Source: Neisseria zoodegmatis | GTDB taxonomy: Bacteria > Pseudomonadota > Gammaproteobacteria > Burkholderiales > Neisseriaceae | Direction of reading: 5' to 3' | Length of the DNA stretch: 64,000 nucleotides | NCBI RefSeq assembly: GCF_900187305.1 | Contig: NZ_LT906434.1 | Span: forward strand, 1,116,001-1,180,000 | Shown: positions 34,792-44,637 of the stretch, piece by piece | Numbering within the stretch: position 1 is the stretch's first letter | How the letters are laid out: each line of letters begins with the position of its first letter | The notes under the pieces: generated by a model | Databases searched by the model: none | Told to the model about the DNA's origin: nothing | Seen by the model: only the letters and a program-made list of their open reading frames with translations | Translations under genes and position numbers: made by a program

Positions 34792-35042
34792 TGGCGGGTA
34801 TTGAATCTTACTTTACAGAGTAGGGAGCCGCCCTGATAAAACGCTAACGGTGCTCAATAACCTTGCCTTATTACGGTTCGCCACGGTGCGTCATACTCGG
34901 GCTTGACCCGAGTATCTTGGCGTTTCAGGAAGGCTTAAAAGATACTCGGGTCAAGCCCGAGTATGACGTGTCGTTTGTAGGGGAGGATATGCAATCCGCC
35001 TCTACAAACAGTTTTGAAACCCAAGGTTTGCCGCATTCGCAA
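34792..35042. other. comEC-ankyrin intergenic region
   Basis: Contains the inverted repeat pair annotated separately and no convincing gene. comEC has no obvious terminator immediately after its stop. Confidence 0.4.
34889..34968. repeat. Perfect 30-bp inverted repeat pair of self-palindromic units
   Basis: Two 30-bp units (34889-34918 and 34939-34968) are exact reverse complements. Each is itself a hairpin (ATACTCGGG-CTTGA-CCCGAGTAT). A 20-bp spacer separates them. The layout recalls neisserial dRS3/NIME repeats and similar dispersed palindromes of other proteobacteria, but the sequence is not the dRS3 consensus. Confidence 0.75.
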
Positions 35043-35078
35043 AAAGGCCGTCTGAAACCATTTTTTCAGACGGCCTGG
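35043..35078 (-). terminator. DUS-pair terminator after the ankyrin gene
   Basis: AGGCCGTCTGAAA and its complement, 10 bp beyond the stop codon at 35087. Confidence 0.7.
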
Positions 35079-35086
35079 CAAAGATA

Positions 35087-35821
35087 TTATTCGCAGCTTG
35101 ATTTGCCGGTGCGGTGGTTGATGGCACCTTTGGAAATCAGCAAAGCCTGCATTTCCTTATGCCCGCGGGTGCAGGCGTAAGAGAGTGCGCTTTGGTTGTA
35201 CGAGCCGGCGGATTTGTTGGTTTGGGTGGTAACCAAGTTCGGGTTTGCACCAAGTGAAAGCAGGTATTTCACCGTTTCGATGCGGTTGTTGCTGGCAGCC
35301 ACCATCAGCAGCGTTTCGCCGTCGCTTTCTACGGTTTGGTCGTTCAAATCGGTTTTGTCTTTCAGTTTGGCATACACCTTGCGCACGATTTTGGTGTTTT
35401 TGCCCAATACGGCGGATTTGAGCACGTTGTACACGTCGCCGCGGTCGGTGGCGTTCAAATCGGCACCTTGGGCAATCAGGTAATCCACCATGTCTTCATA
35501 GCCGATAAACGCCGCCCAACCGAGCGCAGTTTGACCCAAGCTGGCCTCGTCTTTGGCCTCGAGGTTTTGGCCTTTGGCCACCATTTTTTTCACTTTGGCT
35601 AAGTTGCCTTGCTTCACGGCATCAAACCATTCGGCATCGGGGCCTTCGGAAGGTTTGTCGTAGAAAATGCGCCATGAAAGTTTTTTCGGATTGGCGATAT
35701 CCTGCATTTCGGCCATGCTGTAACGGAATTTGCCTTTGACAGCAGGCGCGGCCGAAGCGGCTGCGGGCAAAACGAAGGCGGCTGCAAGCAGGGCGGCGGG
35801 GATAAATTTTTTAATGGACAT
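35087..35821 (-). CDS. Secreted ankyrin-repeat protein
   Basis: This 244-residue protein has a signal peptide (MSIKKFIPAALLAAAFVLPAAASA) and about four or five ankyrin repeats from residue 65 on. Examples are AEWFDAVKQGNLAKVKKMVAKGQNLEAKDEASLGQTALGWAAFIGYEDMVDYLIAQGADLNATD and GETLLMVAASNNRIETVKYLLSLGANPN. It should be periplasmic and mediate protein-protein contact. Small periplasmic ankyrin proteins in other bacteria protect or assist catalases and toxins, but no partner is encoded nearby. Single gene. Confidence 0.88.
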   Translation of the reverse strand: MSIKKFIPAALLAAAFVLPAAASAAPAVKGKFRYSMAEMQDIANPKKLSWRIFYDKPSEGPDAEWFDAVKQGNLAKVKKMVAKGQNLEAKDEASLGQTALGWAAFIGYEDMVDYLIAQGADLNATDRGDVYNVLKSAVLGKNTKIVRKVYAKLKDKTDLNDQTVESDGETLLMVAASNNRIETVKYLLSLGANPNLVTTQTNKSAGSYNQSALSYACTRGHKEMQALLISKGAINHRTGKSSCE

Positions 35822-36126
35822 ACAGTTTCCTTTGAAAAAGCGGTGTGGAAATGAAATATTGTAGGGCGAAAAATAAGAGGCCGCCTGAAACTTTACCCGC
35901 AGTTTCAGACGGCCTTGTAAAGTTTACGTTAGACGGAGGAAAAGGGCGTTTCTTTCAGCAATATCGTTTTTTCTTTGGTTTATTAGTTTAAGCTGTATTT
36001 TTTATCACGGTATTTGCTTCACTGTTGTTTGCCATACAAAGGCCGTCTGAAAAACAGTTTTAGCGAAACCCGCATAACCTGTTTTCAGACGGCCTGTTTA
36101 GATAGCGCAGCTTTAGGCTGCGATGC
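35822..36126. other. Intergenic stretch with two DUS pairs
   Basis: A DUS-like pair at 35878-35918 (one arm carries the variant AGGCCGCCTGAA) and a wide DUS hairpin at 36040-36095 that may terminate the OPT transporter gene. The ankyrin gene promoter must lie near 35830-36000, which is AT-rich around 35960-36010. No gene is seen. Confidence 0.5.
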
Positions 36127-38169
36127 TTAATTGCGGACTGATTTTAAAACCCGTTTGGCGAAAATCAGCATGCCCGTGATAAAGGCGGCCAAGCCCAGCC
36201 ATGAAGCGATGCCGCTCCAGTTGTCGAGGTTGAGCGCGAGCGGGGCGTCCGAGCCGCCGCCGGTTACGGAGGCGGCAATGATAAAGGCCATAATCACGCC
36301 GATCAGGCTTTCGCCCACAATCAAACCGGCGGCAAACAGCGTGCCGGCGCGTTCGGTTTTTTTCAGACGGCTTTCCGTATCGTTCGGATAGCGTTTGCGG
36401 ACGATATTTTTCAGCACTGCCGCCAATACCGCGCCGATGATAATCGGCATATTGATGGAAGGCGGCAGGTAAATGCCCATGCCCACGGCCAAAACCGGCA
36501 GGCTGAGTTTGGAAGCGCTGCTTTTCTTCAACACAAAATCCACAATAATCAATGCCACGCCGATGGCAACGCCGGTGAAAATGTATGTCCATTGCAGGTT
36601 GTGGGCGAAAATGCCTTGGGCAATGGTGGTCATCAACGTAGCTTGGGGAGCGGCAAGGGCTTGGGATGCGTCCATGCCTTCGCGGGGCATCGCACCGGTG
36701 AAGCCGTAAGCCTCATATAGGATTTCCAACACGGGGGCAATCACCACCGCGCCGACGATACAGCCGATAATCAGCGCGATTTGCTGACGCCACGGCGTAG
36801 CCTGCACCAAATAACCGGTTTTCAAATCCTGCAGGTTGTCGTTGGAAATCGATGCCACCGAAATCACCGCCGAGCCGCAGAACAGCGTTAAGGCCAGCAT
36901 AAACTGACGCGTGCCTTCATCGGCAAACAGCCCTGAAGATTCGCCGATCAGCAGCAAAACGATGGAAATGGTCAGGATGGAAATGATGCCGATGCCTGAA
37001 ATGGGGCTGGATGACGAACCCACCAAGCCGGCCATATAACCGCAGGCGGCGGCCACCAAAAAGCCGATGACGGACGTGAGCAGGGTGCACACGATGACCA
37101 GCAGCCAGCCCAAACCGGCGGGAATGTTGGCCGCTTCGATAAAGTGGTAAAAGCTGAACGCTAAAATCGCCATCATGCCTAAAGTCCACAAAATCATCGA
37201 CTTGGGCGATAAATCCTGTTCGATGCGTTGGGTGGAAACTTCGGCTTTACCGCTAAACGCACGGAACGATAAGCGCATGCCTTCCATCATCGGTTTGAAC
37301 AGGGTAATCAGCGTCCAAATCGCTGCAATACCGATGGTGCCCGCGCCGATAAAGCGCACTTTTTCTTTCCAAAGCTGCATACCGTAGGCCGCCATTTCCA
37401 TATCGGCGGGTTGGGGAACGGCAGACGAGAAATAAGGCACGGCCACGCCCCACGCGATGAAAATGCCCACCAGAATGGCGATACCGCCGGTGATGCCGAC
37501 CAAATAGCCTGCGCCCAACAAGGCCAATGAAAAGCCCATCGGCAGTTGGAAGATGGCGTTGCCCGATTTAAACCAGTAGCTGGCGTGGTCGGCCGTTACG
37601 CGCAAGCCGTTGCTGGCGAAGCTCAACAGCCCGGCTAAAAAGCCGCCGGCGGCAATTTCGCCGATGCCGCTGTCTTTGTTGCCGTTTTCTTTTTTGCCGT
37701 CATGCTCGCTGCTGCCGACTTTCAGAATTTCAGCCGCCGCCACGCCTTCGGGATAGGGCAGATCGCTTTTCACTACCATGGCGTAACGCAGCGGAATCGT
37801 GAAAATCACGCCCAAAATACCGCCCGCCATGCACAGCAGCGACGTTTGCCAAAACGGAAAGCCGTTCCAGTAGCCCGCCATCAGCAGGCCGGGCAGCACG
37901 AAGATGATGGTGGAAAGCGTGCCTGCGGCAGACGCTTGGGTCTGCACCATATTGTTTTCCAAGATGTTGCTGCCTTTGGCGAATTTCAGAATCGCCATGG
38001 AAATCACGGCGGCAGGAATCGAGGAAGCAAAAGTGAGGCCGACTTTCAAGCCGAGATAAACGTTGGATGCGGTAAAAATCACCGTAATCAACGCGCCTAA
38101 AACCATACCGCGAAGGGTTAACTCGCGGTATCCCGCATAGGGGTCATGATGATGTGATTGTTGCGACAT
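36127..38169 (-). CDS. OPT family oligopeptide/metal-chelate transporter
   Basis: From the ATG at 38169 (GGAG 8 bp upstream) the protein has 680 residues and about 15 hydrophobic segments. LTLRGMVLGALITVIFTASNVYLGLKVGLTFASSIPAAVIS and GSNILENNMVQTQASAAGTLSTIIFVLPGL match the bacterial OPT family (TIGR00733-like). A His-rich N-terminus (SQQSHHHDPYAGY) is present. Transport of peptides or metal-siderophore-like compounds is known for the family; the actual substrate is unknown. Monocistronic. Confidence 0.9.
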   Translation of the reverse strand: MSQQSHHHDPYAGYRELTLRGMVLGALITVIFTASNVYLGLKVGLTFASSIPAAVISMAILKFAKGSNILENNMVQTQASAAGTLSTIIFVLPGLLMAGYWNGFPFWQTSLLCMAGGILGVIFTIPLRYAMVVKSDLPYPEGVAAAEILKVGSSEHDGKKENGNKDSGIGEIAAGGFLAGLLSFASNGLRVTADHASYWFKSGNAIFQLPMGFSLALLGAGYLVGITGGIAILVGIFIAWGVAVPYFSSAVPQPADMEMAAYGMQLWKEKVRFIGAGTIGIAAIWTLITLFKPMMEGMRLSFRAFSGKAEVSTQRIEQDLSPKSMILWTLGMMAILAFSFYHFIEAANIPAGLGWLLVIVCTLLTSVIGFLVAAACGYMAGLVGSSSSPISGIGIISILTISIVLLLIGESSGLFADEGTRQFMLALTLFCGSAVISVASISNDNLQDLKTGYLVQATPWRQQIALIIGCIVGAVVIAPVLEILYEAYGFTGAMPREGMDASQALAAPQATLMTTIAQGIFAHNLQWTYIFTGVAIGVALIIVDFVLKKSSASKLSLPVLAVGMGIYLPPSINMPIIIGAVLAAVLKNIVRKRYPNDTESRLKKTERAGTLFAAGLIVGESLIGVIMAFIIAASVTGGGSDAPLALNLDNWSGIASWLGLAAFITGMLIFAKRVLKSVRN

Positions 38170-38562
38170 ATTGTGTTCTCCGTATTGGAAACCGTTAATA
38201 TTGTTTGGTAATTTAGGATATGTCAAGAAATGTTATACATTTGGAAAGAATGAATGTTAAAGTGTTATCTAGTTGAGGCCGTCTGAAAACATTAAAAACA
38301 GGCAATGCAGGCTTTAGGAAAAAGAGACCGGCGGCAGCGTTTGGAAATGCAGCCGCAGCGTGTTCAGACGGCCTTAACTGGTATAAAATACGCGCCTGTT
38401 TTTATACGGCAAATTTGGCTTTGAACGAGCGTGCGGCCGTTTCGGAATCAAGCGCGTTTCAAGCCTGCCGCAGCTTCATGAAAAAAGATTGAGGCCGTCT
38501 GAAACATTCAGACGGCCGACGATACACAAACTTCCCGAATATTCCATACAAAGGAACACACC
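38170..38562. other. Region between divergent OPT and ilvD genes
   Basis: About 390 bp with single uptake sequences near 38276 and 38363 and a DUS pair at 38491-38518 just before ilvD. A TATAAAAT box near 38390 could be a -10 element for ilvD. No gene or clear attenuator peptide is seen. Confidence 0.45.
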
Positions 38563-40425
38563 ATGCCAGCTTACCGCTCCAAAACCTCCACCCACGGCCG
38601 CAATATGGCCGGTGCGCGCGCTTTATGGCGTGCCACCGGCGTGGCCGACGAAGATTTCGGCAAACCGATTATCGCCATTGCCAACTCGTTCACCCAATTC
38701 GTGCCCGGCCATGTGCATCTGCACAATATGGGGCAGCTCGTGGCGCGCGAAATCGAAAAAGCGGGCGGTTTGGCCAAAGAATTCAACACCATCGCGGTGG
38801 ACGACGGCATTGCCATGGGCCACAGCGGTATGCTCTACAGCCTGCCCAGCCGCGATTTGATTGCCGATTCGGTGGAATACATGGTGAACGCGCATTGCGC
38901 CGACGCGCTGGTGTGCATTTCCAACTGCGACAAAATTACCCCCGGCATGCTGATGGCCGCCATGCGCCTGAACATTCCCACCGTATTTGTTTCAGGCGGC
39001 CCGATGGAAGCGGGCAAAGTCATCGGCGTGGCCAACATCACCGATACCCGCAAGCTGGATTTGGTGGACGCGATGGTGGATGCCGCCAACGATGAAGTGT
39101 CCGACGAAGAAGTGGCTGCGGTAGAACGTTCCGCCTGCCCGACCTGCGGCTCCTGCTCCGGCATGTTTACCGCCAACTCGATGAACTGCCTCACCGAAGC
39201 CTTGGGCCTGTCGCTGCCGGGCAACGGCTCGCTGCTGGCCACCCACGCAGGCCGTAAAGAACTGTTTTTGGAAGCAGGCCGTCTGATTGTGGAAATTACC
39301 AAACGCTATTACGAGCAAGACGACGAGAGCGTATTGCCGCGCAGCATCGCCACCAAAGCCGCGTTTGAAAACGCCATGAGTTTGGACGTGGCGATGGGCG
39401 GTTCCACCAACACCGTGCTGCATCTGTTGGCCGCCGCCAGCGAAGCGCAAGTGGATTTCAAAATGGCCGACATCGACCGCATCAGCCGCCAAGTGCCGTG
39501 TTTGTGTAAGGTTGCACCGGCCACGCAGAAATACCACATGGAAGACGTACACCGTGCGGGCGGTGTGATGGGTATTCTGGCCGAACTTGACCGCGCCGGC
39601 TGCCTGAAAACCGACGTTTCAACCGTTCACGAAAAAACCTTGAAAGATGCGCTGGCGAAATGGGACATCACCAATCCAGCCAACGAAACCGCACATCAGC
39701 GCTACAAAGCCGCACCGGGCGGCGTGCGCACCATCGAAGCCTTTTCTCAAAACCGACAATGGCCTTCGCTCGACCTCGACCGCGAAAACGGCTGTATCCG
39801 CAGCAAAGCACACGCTTATTCGCAAGACGGCGGCTTGGCGGTGCTGTTCGGCAATATCGCCGAGCGCGGCTGCGTGGTAAAAACCGCCGGTGTGGACGAC
39901 AGCATTCTCAAATTCACCGGCCGCGCGCGCGTGTTTGAAAGCCAAGATTCCGCCGTGGCAGGCATTTTGGATAACCAAATCGTCGCCGGCGATATTGTGA
40001 TTATCCGCTACGAAGGTCCGAAAGGCGGCCCGGGCATGCAGGAAATGCTGTATCCCACCAGCTACCTGAAATCCAAAGGCTTGGGCAAAGCCTGCGCCTT
40101 GCTCACCGACGGCCGTTTTTCAGGCGGCACTTCCGGCTTGAGCATCGGCCACGTTTCGCCCGAAGCGGCAGAAGGCGGTGCCATCGGTTTGGTAAAAGAG
40201 GGCGACACCATCGAAATCGACATCCCCAACCGCAGCATCCGTTTGGCCGTTTCCGATGAAGAGTTGACCGTGCGCCGCAGCGAAATGGAAGCGCGCGGAG
40301 CCAAAGCGTGGAAACCCGAAAACCGCGACCGCCGCGTTTCCGCCGCCTTGCGTGCTTACGCGGCCATGACCACTTCCGCCGACACCGGCGCGGTGCGCGA
40401 TGTGAGCCAAGTCGAGCGCAAATAA
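38563..40425 (+). CDS. ilvD: Dihydroxy-acid dehydratase
   Basis: The 620-residue protein matches IlvD throughout. Iron-sulfur ligands are seen in [12 protein letters not shown] (near residue 122) and [21 protein letters not shown] (near 195), and [23 protein letters not shown] (about 525-545) is the C-terminal active-site motif. The length and motifs fit the 4Fe-4S class rather than the shorter 2Fe-2S enzymes. It catalyses the third step of valine and isoleucine synthesis. A DUS-pair terminator follows. Confidence 0.97.
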   Translation: MPAYRSKTSTHGRNMAGARALWRATGVADEDFGKPIIAIANSFTQFVPGHVHLHNMGQLVAREIEKAGGLAKEFNTIAVDDGIAMGHSGMLYSLPSRDLIADSVEYMVNAHCADALVCISNCDKITPGMLMAAMRLNIPTVFVSGGPMEAGKVIGVANITDTRKLDLVDAMVDAANDEVSDEEVAAVERSACPTCGSCSGMFTANSMNCLTEALGLSLPGNGSLLATHAGRKELFLEAGRLIVEITKRYYEQDDESVLPRSIATKAAFENAMSLDVAMGGSTNTVLHLLAAASEAQVDFKMADIDRISRQVPCLCKVAPATQKYHMEDVHRAGGVMGILAELDRAGCLKTDVSTVHEKTLKDALAKWDITNPANETAHQRYKAAPGGVRTIEAFSQNRQWPSLDLDRENGCIRSKAHAYSQDGGLAVLFGNIAERGCVVKTAGVDDSILKFTGRARVFESQDSAVAGILDNQIVAGDIVIIRYEGPKGGPGMQEMLYPTSYLKSKGLGKACALLTDGRFSGGTSGLSIGHVSPEAAEGGAIGLVKEGDTIEIDIPNRSIRLAVSDEELTVRRSEMEARGAKAWKPENRDRRVSAALRAYAAMTTSADTGAVRDVSQVERK

Positions 40426-40440
40426 GCGTTGAATGATGAA

Positions 40441-40474
40441 GAGGCCGTCTGAAAACCTGTTTTCAGACGGCCTC
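40441..40474 (+). terminator. DUS-pair terminator after ilvD
   Basis: GAGGCCGTCTGAAAAC and its complement with a tiny loop, 15 bp past the stop. Confidence 0.8.
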
Positions 40475-40639
40475 TTGGTTTGATGGAAGGCAATCGAGGT
40501 TGAAGTATGTATGCTTTCTCAATCCGAATCCAAAATAAAACGAAACAGAAGAGTTAAATTTTCGAGTTCATTGAAAGATTTGCTCTTCTGTTTCGCGGTT
40601 TCTACGGCTTGTTTTTCTGCCCGTTCGGGCTATCGTGCG

Positions 40640-41140
40640 TTATTTGCACACCGCTGCGGCAATGTTTTCCGTATAAGGCGTTTTGTTCCAGCTGTCGGGC
40701 TGGGGGATGCCGTTTTCTACGTTTTTCACATTGGCCTGCAATTTTTTATCGCAGTCGATCAGCACCGGCCAAGTGTTGGCACTCATACGCCGTTCGAAGA
40801 AATATAGGTTGGCCTGAATGATTCGGTTGTCGCCGTTCACGGGCAGGGTTTTGGCGGTATTCACGGCAACGAATTTCAATACTTGGGGTTTGATATAACT
40901 CCACGGCTTGTAAAAAGCGGTATCCGGAATTTCGGCTACAACTTCCGTTCCTGCGGGAAGCAGGGAGCGGGTGTGGTTGTACCAAGTGTATTCGCTATAC
41001 ACCTGAAACAATATCATGCCCAAGCCTGCGCTGGCGGGAACCGCCCATTTCGGCATTTTTTTAAAGATCAATTTCAAGCCGAGTACGATGCCTGCTGCGC
41101 CCAGCCCGGCAAATAAAGTGGCGATCCATTCCCAAATCAT
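40640..41140 (-). CDS. Membrane-anchored protein of unknown function
   Basis: This 166-residue protein has two hydrophobic segments near the N-terminus (about residues 4-24 and 33-48) followed by a soluble part of about 115 residues. The soluble part contains YFFERRMSANTWPVLIDCDKKLQANVKNVENG and two Cys, so it may lie in the periplasm. I do not recognise a family. It is probably a neisserial conserved hypothetical. The gene stands alone between ilvD and the symporter operon. Confidence 0.7.
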   Translation of the reverse strand: MIWEWIATLFAGLGAAGIVLGLKLIFKKMPKWAVPASAGLGMILFQVYSEYTWYNHTRSLLPAGTEVVAEIPDTAFYKPWSYIKPQVLKFVAVNTAKTLPVNGDNRIIQANLYFFERRMSANTWPVLIDCDKKLQANVKNVENGIPQPDSWNKTPYTENIAAAVCK

Positions 41141-41304
41141 GGCGTGTTCCTCTGAAGTGATGGTGATACAGCCCGCATAGCTGTCGTTAAGTCGTGAATA
41201 GGATGCTTCTGCGGCTAAGGTTTGTTGCCGTATTGTTGTCGGGTAAACAAGGCGGGTATTTTAAAAGTTCGGGCTTCCCGAAGGAAGCCCAAATTCAACA
41301 AGAT

Positions 41305-43074
41305 TTAGTGGTCAACTGCTTGGCCGGCGCCACGCGGATAACGCACGCTTTCTACCAAATCCTGTACATCTTGCGGCGGAGCCTTACCTGCGGCAGAGAT
41401 GATGAATGCTACTGCGAAGTTGATCATCGCGCCTACCGCACCGAATGATAAGGGTGAAATACCGAACAACCAGTTGGCTTCAACATTCTCAAAGGTGTTG
41501 GTGCCGGGGATGAAGAACCAGCCCATGTACAGGAAGATGTACACACAGGTGGAAATCAAACCTGCCAACATACCTGCCGTCGCGCCTGCGCTGTTGATGC
41601 GTTTGGAGAAGATGCCCATCATCAAAGCGGGGAAGATCGAGGCGGCGGCGATACCGAAGGCGAGTGCTACAACTTGTGCTGCGAATCCGGGAGGGTTGAT
41701 GCCTAACCAAGTGGCGACAACGATAGCTAAAGTCATGGATACGCGGGCTGCCATCAATTCGCCTTTTTCGGAAATATCGGGTTTCAATGTTTTCTTAATC
41801 AAGTCGTGTGATACGGCTGAAGAGATGGCTAACAACAAACCTGCTGCGGTAGAGAGGGCTGCCGCCAAACCGCCTGCTGCGATCAAGCCGATTACCCAGC
41901 TTGGCAGATTGGCAATTTCAGGGTTGGCCAGTACCAGAATGTCGTTGTTTACGGTCAGCTCGTTGCCTTTCCAGCCGCGTTCGGTAGCAGTGGCTTCAAA
42001 TTCTTTAGACTTGTCGTTGTAGTATTGGATGTTGCCGTCGCCGTTTTTGTCTTCAAACTTCAGCAAGCCGGTGGTTTCCCAGTTTTTCATCCATTCCGGG
42101 CGGGCTTCGTAGTTCAAAGCCTGTTGCTCGGAGCCGTTCGGATACACGGTGTTGATCAGGTTGATGCGGGCCATCGAACCTACTGCGGGTGCGGTGGTGT
42201 ACAGCAGCGCGATGAACACCAAAGCCCAACCGGCAGAAGAACGTGCATCAGATACTTTCGGAACGGTAAAGAAGCGGATGATGACGTGCGGCAGGCCGGC
42301 AGTACCGATCATTAACGACAAGGTAAACAGGAACATGTTCAGCTTGTTGGGCACGTCGGCGGTGTAGGCTTTAAAGCCCAAATCGGTAACCAGCAAATCC
42401 AGTTTTTGCAGCAGCGGCATGCCGGAAGCGGTGTCGGTGCCGAACAGGCCGATAGGGGGAATCGGGTTGCCGGTTAAGTTGAAAGAAATGAATACCGCCG
42501 GAATGGTGTAGGCAATAATCAACACCACATATTGAGCCACTTGCGTATAGGTAATGCCTTTCATACCGCCCAACACGGCGTAGAACAATACCACAACGGC
42601 GGCAATCAGCAGACCGGTGGTGTTGCTTACTTCCAAGAAGCGTGAGAAAGCTACGCCCGCACCTGTCATCTGGCCGATAACGTAAGTGGTTGAGGCCACA
42701 ATCAAACAGGCAACGGCAACCAAACGTGCGGTACGGCTGTAAAAACGGTCGCCAATAAAGTCGGGAACGGTAAATTTACCGAATTTACGCAGATAGGGAG
42801 CAAGCAGCAGAGCCAGCAATACATAGCCGCCGGTCCAACCCATCAGGTAGGCGGATGCACCGTATCCGTTCATGGCCAGCAAACCGGCCATTGAGATAAA
42901 CGATGCGGCACTCATCCAGTCTGCCGCGGTGGCCATGCCGTTGAGTACGGGATGCACGCCGCCGCCTGCTACATAGAATTCTTTCGTGGAGCCGGCACGC
43001 GCCCAAATGGCGATACCGAAATACAGGGCAAATGATGCGCCCACGAAAATCAGGTTAATGACAAATTGGCTCAT
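41305..43074 (-). CDS. Sodium:solute symporter large subunit (VC_2705/ActP-like)
   Basis: From the ATG at 43074 the protein has 589 residues and about 13 membrane helices. The family motifs AGGGVHPVLNGMATAADWMSAASFISMAGLLA and YVIGQMTGAGVAFSRFLEVSN match the sodium/solute symporters that pair with a DUF4212 small subunit. A hydrophilic insert (about residues 310-370, with FEDKNGDGNIQYYNDKSKEFEATATERG) resembles a Ca-binding loop (DKNGDGNIQ, EF-hand-like). Likely substrates are short carboxylates such as acetate or lactate. The small-subunit gene ends 4 bp upstream. Confidence 0.88.
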   Translation of the reverse strand: MSQFVINLIFVGASFALYFGIAIWARAGSTKEFYVAGGGVHPVLNGMATAADWMSAASFISMAGLLAMNGYGASAYLMGWTGGYVLLALLLAPYLRKFGKFTVPDFIGDRFYSRTARLVAVACLIVASTTYVIGQMTGAGVAFSRFLEVSNTTGLLIAAVVVLFYAVLGGMKGITYTQVAQYVVLIIAYTIPAVFISFNLTGNPIPPIGLFGTDTASGMPLLQKLDLLVTDLGFKAYTADVPNKLNMFLFTLSLMIGTAGLPHVIIRFFTVPKVSDARSSAGWALVFIALLYTTAPAVGSMARINLINTVYPNGSEQQALNYEARPEWMKNWETTGLLKFEDKNGDGNIQYYNDKSKEFEATATERGWKGNELTVNNDILVLANPEIANLPSWVIGLIAAGGLAAALSTAAGLLLAISSAVSHDLIKKTLKPDISEKGELMAARVSMTLAIVVATWLGINPPGFAAQVVALAFGIAAASIFPALMMGIFSKRINSAGATAGMLAGLISTCVYIFLYMGWFFIPGTNTFENVEANWLFGISPLSFGAVGAMINFAVAFIISAAGKAPPQDVQDLVESVRYPRGAGQAVDH

Positions 43075-43078
43075 AGTC

Positions 43079-43342
43079 TTACTCCTCGTGAACGCCAAAC
43101 TCTGCATCGATCTTATTCATTCTCCACGAATAAAAGAAAATGATGGCGATGAAGGTCAAAATGGAACCTTGTTGGGCAAACCAGAAGCCCAAATCGGAAC
43201 CGCCTACTTGAATGCTGGCGAGCAACGGCCGGAGCCAGATAGCAAAGCCGTATGAACAGATAGCCCAAACAATCAGACAAGTGAAAATGAGTCGGACGTT
43301 CGCTTTCCAATAGCCCGTAGCGTCATGCTTTTCATTGGACAT
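43079..43342 (-). CDS. DUF4212 symporter small subunit
   Basis: This 87-residue protein has two membrane helices and the DUF4212 pattern (YWKANVRLIFTCLIVWAICSYGFAIWLRPLL, GFWFAQQGSILTFIAIIFFYSWRMNKID). It is always found with the large symporter subunit, whose gene follows after a 4-bp gap. First gene of this two-gene operon. Confidence 0.9.
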   Translation of the reverse strand: MSNEKHDATGYWKANVRLIFTCLIVWAICSYGFAIWLRPLLASIQVGGSDLGFWFAQQGSILTFIAIIFFYSWRMNKIDAEFGVHEE

Positions 43343-43971
43343 GATTGTTTCCTCCTTGCAATTTTAAGTTTCTTCTTTGAAAAATCGGATATATCAAACA
43401 GAAGGCTGCTTTTTTATATCCTGAAGTGTGTAAAGTGAACCGCAATATGTTTGATCAATATGCAGCACTGGGGGCAGAATAGCATAGATTAAATCTATTG
43501 CAATACATTACTTTACAATGCAGGGTGTTGTTTAATTAACTTTATGATTTAAAAGAAAATAATTTATTAAAATTCATTAATTAAGTAATGATTGTTCAAA
43601 ATTGACATAAATAAAAATTATCGGCGTAAAAACATATGCTGATGGTTTTGTTTTAATGCTTTGTTTTGTTTGCCTTTATTTTTTATTCGTTTTTTCGGTT
43701 TTCTCAATGCAAACGGCGGCATCGGCGCTGTATGTGGAGTCGGGCGGAGAATGTGCGGTCGATTGGTACGACGGTTGGTATGAAAACGAAAGTTTTAGGG
43801 TGGGGTAAATCCACAACACTGTCTGCCCGGTTTGTTTGGAAATGAAGCTTGGGCAGCTTAAAAATGACGGGATGTATGTTTAAGCCGGTAGAGGCCGTCT
43901 GAAAAATCTTGCGTGGCAAAACCAGAGTATGTACGCGATAATCGTTTTTCCTTTTGGGTGGATTTCTTAAC
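43343..43971. other. Long intergenic region between divergent genes
   Basis: About 630 bp. The part at 43495-43640 is strikingly AT-rich and probably contains the symporter promoter. A single uptake sequence lies near 43892. A weak 50-codon frame (43656-43808) is listed separately. No established gene is seen. Confidence 0.5.
43656..43808 (+). CDS. Doubtful 50-residue ORF with signal-like N-terminus
   Basis: The frame reads MLCFVCLYFLFVFSVFSMQ then TAASALYVESGGECAVDWY and a short Gly/Tyr/Glu-containing tail. The hydrophobic start plus a small polar tail resembles a secreted peptide. No ribosome site is visible and the composition could be chance in an AT-rich region. Confidence 0.2.
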   Translation: MLCFVCLYFLFVFSVFSMQTAASALYVESGGECAVDWYDGWYENESFRVG

Positions 43972-44601
43972 ATGATGAATGCTTTTTTCAACGGGCTGAT
44001 GATCACGGGCGGCCTGATTATTGCCATTGGTGCGCAGAATGCTTTTGTGTTGAAGCAGGGGCTGTTGAAACGGCATATCGGCATTGTGGTGTTTTTGTGC
44101 TGGCTGTGTGATGTGGTGTTGATGAGCTGCGGTGTATTCGGTATTTCCGCGCTGCTGTCGGGGCATTCCGCGGGAGCCGCGTGGTTGGCTTTGGCGGGCG
44201 GGGTGTTTTTGTTGTGTTACGGGATGATGAATGCCAAACGGGCGTGGCTGGGCGGCGGGCATCTTTCGGTAAGCGCGGAGCCGGACGGCAATCGTTCTGC
44301 GCTCAAAGTGGCGGCTGCTACGCTGGCACTGACTTTGCTGAATCCGCACGTTTATATTGATACGGTAATGCTGATCGGCGGCAGCGCGGCTTCGCTCAAC
44401 CATCATGATAAGGTATGGTTTTTAATCGGTGCGTTAACGGTGTCTGCCGTGTGGTTTGTGAGCTTGGGCTATGGGGCGCGGCTGCTGATTCCTTTGTTTA
44501 GGCGCGAGCGTGTTTGGCAGATATTGGAGAGCCTGATTGCGCTGATGATGTTTTATCTGGCTTATGGTTTGCTGAAACAGGCCGCTGAAGTGTTGTGGTG
44601 A
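43972..44601 (+). CDS. LysE/ArgO-type amino acid exporter
   Basis: From the ATG at 43972 the protein has 209 residues and six hydrophobic segments. The LysE signature GLIIAIGAQNAFVLKQGLLKRH is at the N-terminus. LNPHVYIDTVMLIGGSA, the conserved Pro helix, is near residue 130. Exporters of this type expel lysine, arginine or their analogues. No LysG/ArgP-type regulator gene is adjacent. An uptake sequence follows the stop. Confidence 0.9.
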   Translation: MMNAFFNGLMITGGLIIAIGAQNAFVLKQGLLKRHIGIVVFLCWLCDVVLMSCGVFGISALLSGHSAGAAWLALAGGVFLLCYGMMNAKRAWLGGGHLSVSAEPDGNRSALKVAAATLALTLLNPHVYIDTVMLIGGSAASLNHHDKVWFLIGALTVSAVWFVSLGYGARLLIPLFRRERVWQILESLIALMMFYLAYGLLKQAAEVLW

Positions 44602-44637
44602 TTTTTCAGACGGCCTGAACTAATCTTTAAGGCTTCT

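Noticed and set aside
43704..44084. 126-codon minus-strand ORF overlapping the LysE-type gene
   Set aside because: It overlaps the start of a well-supported exporter gene on the opposite strand and has no domain.
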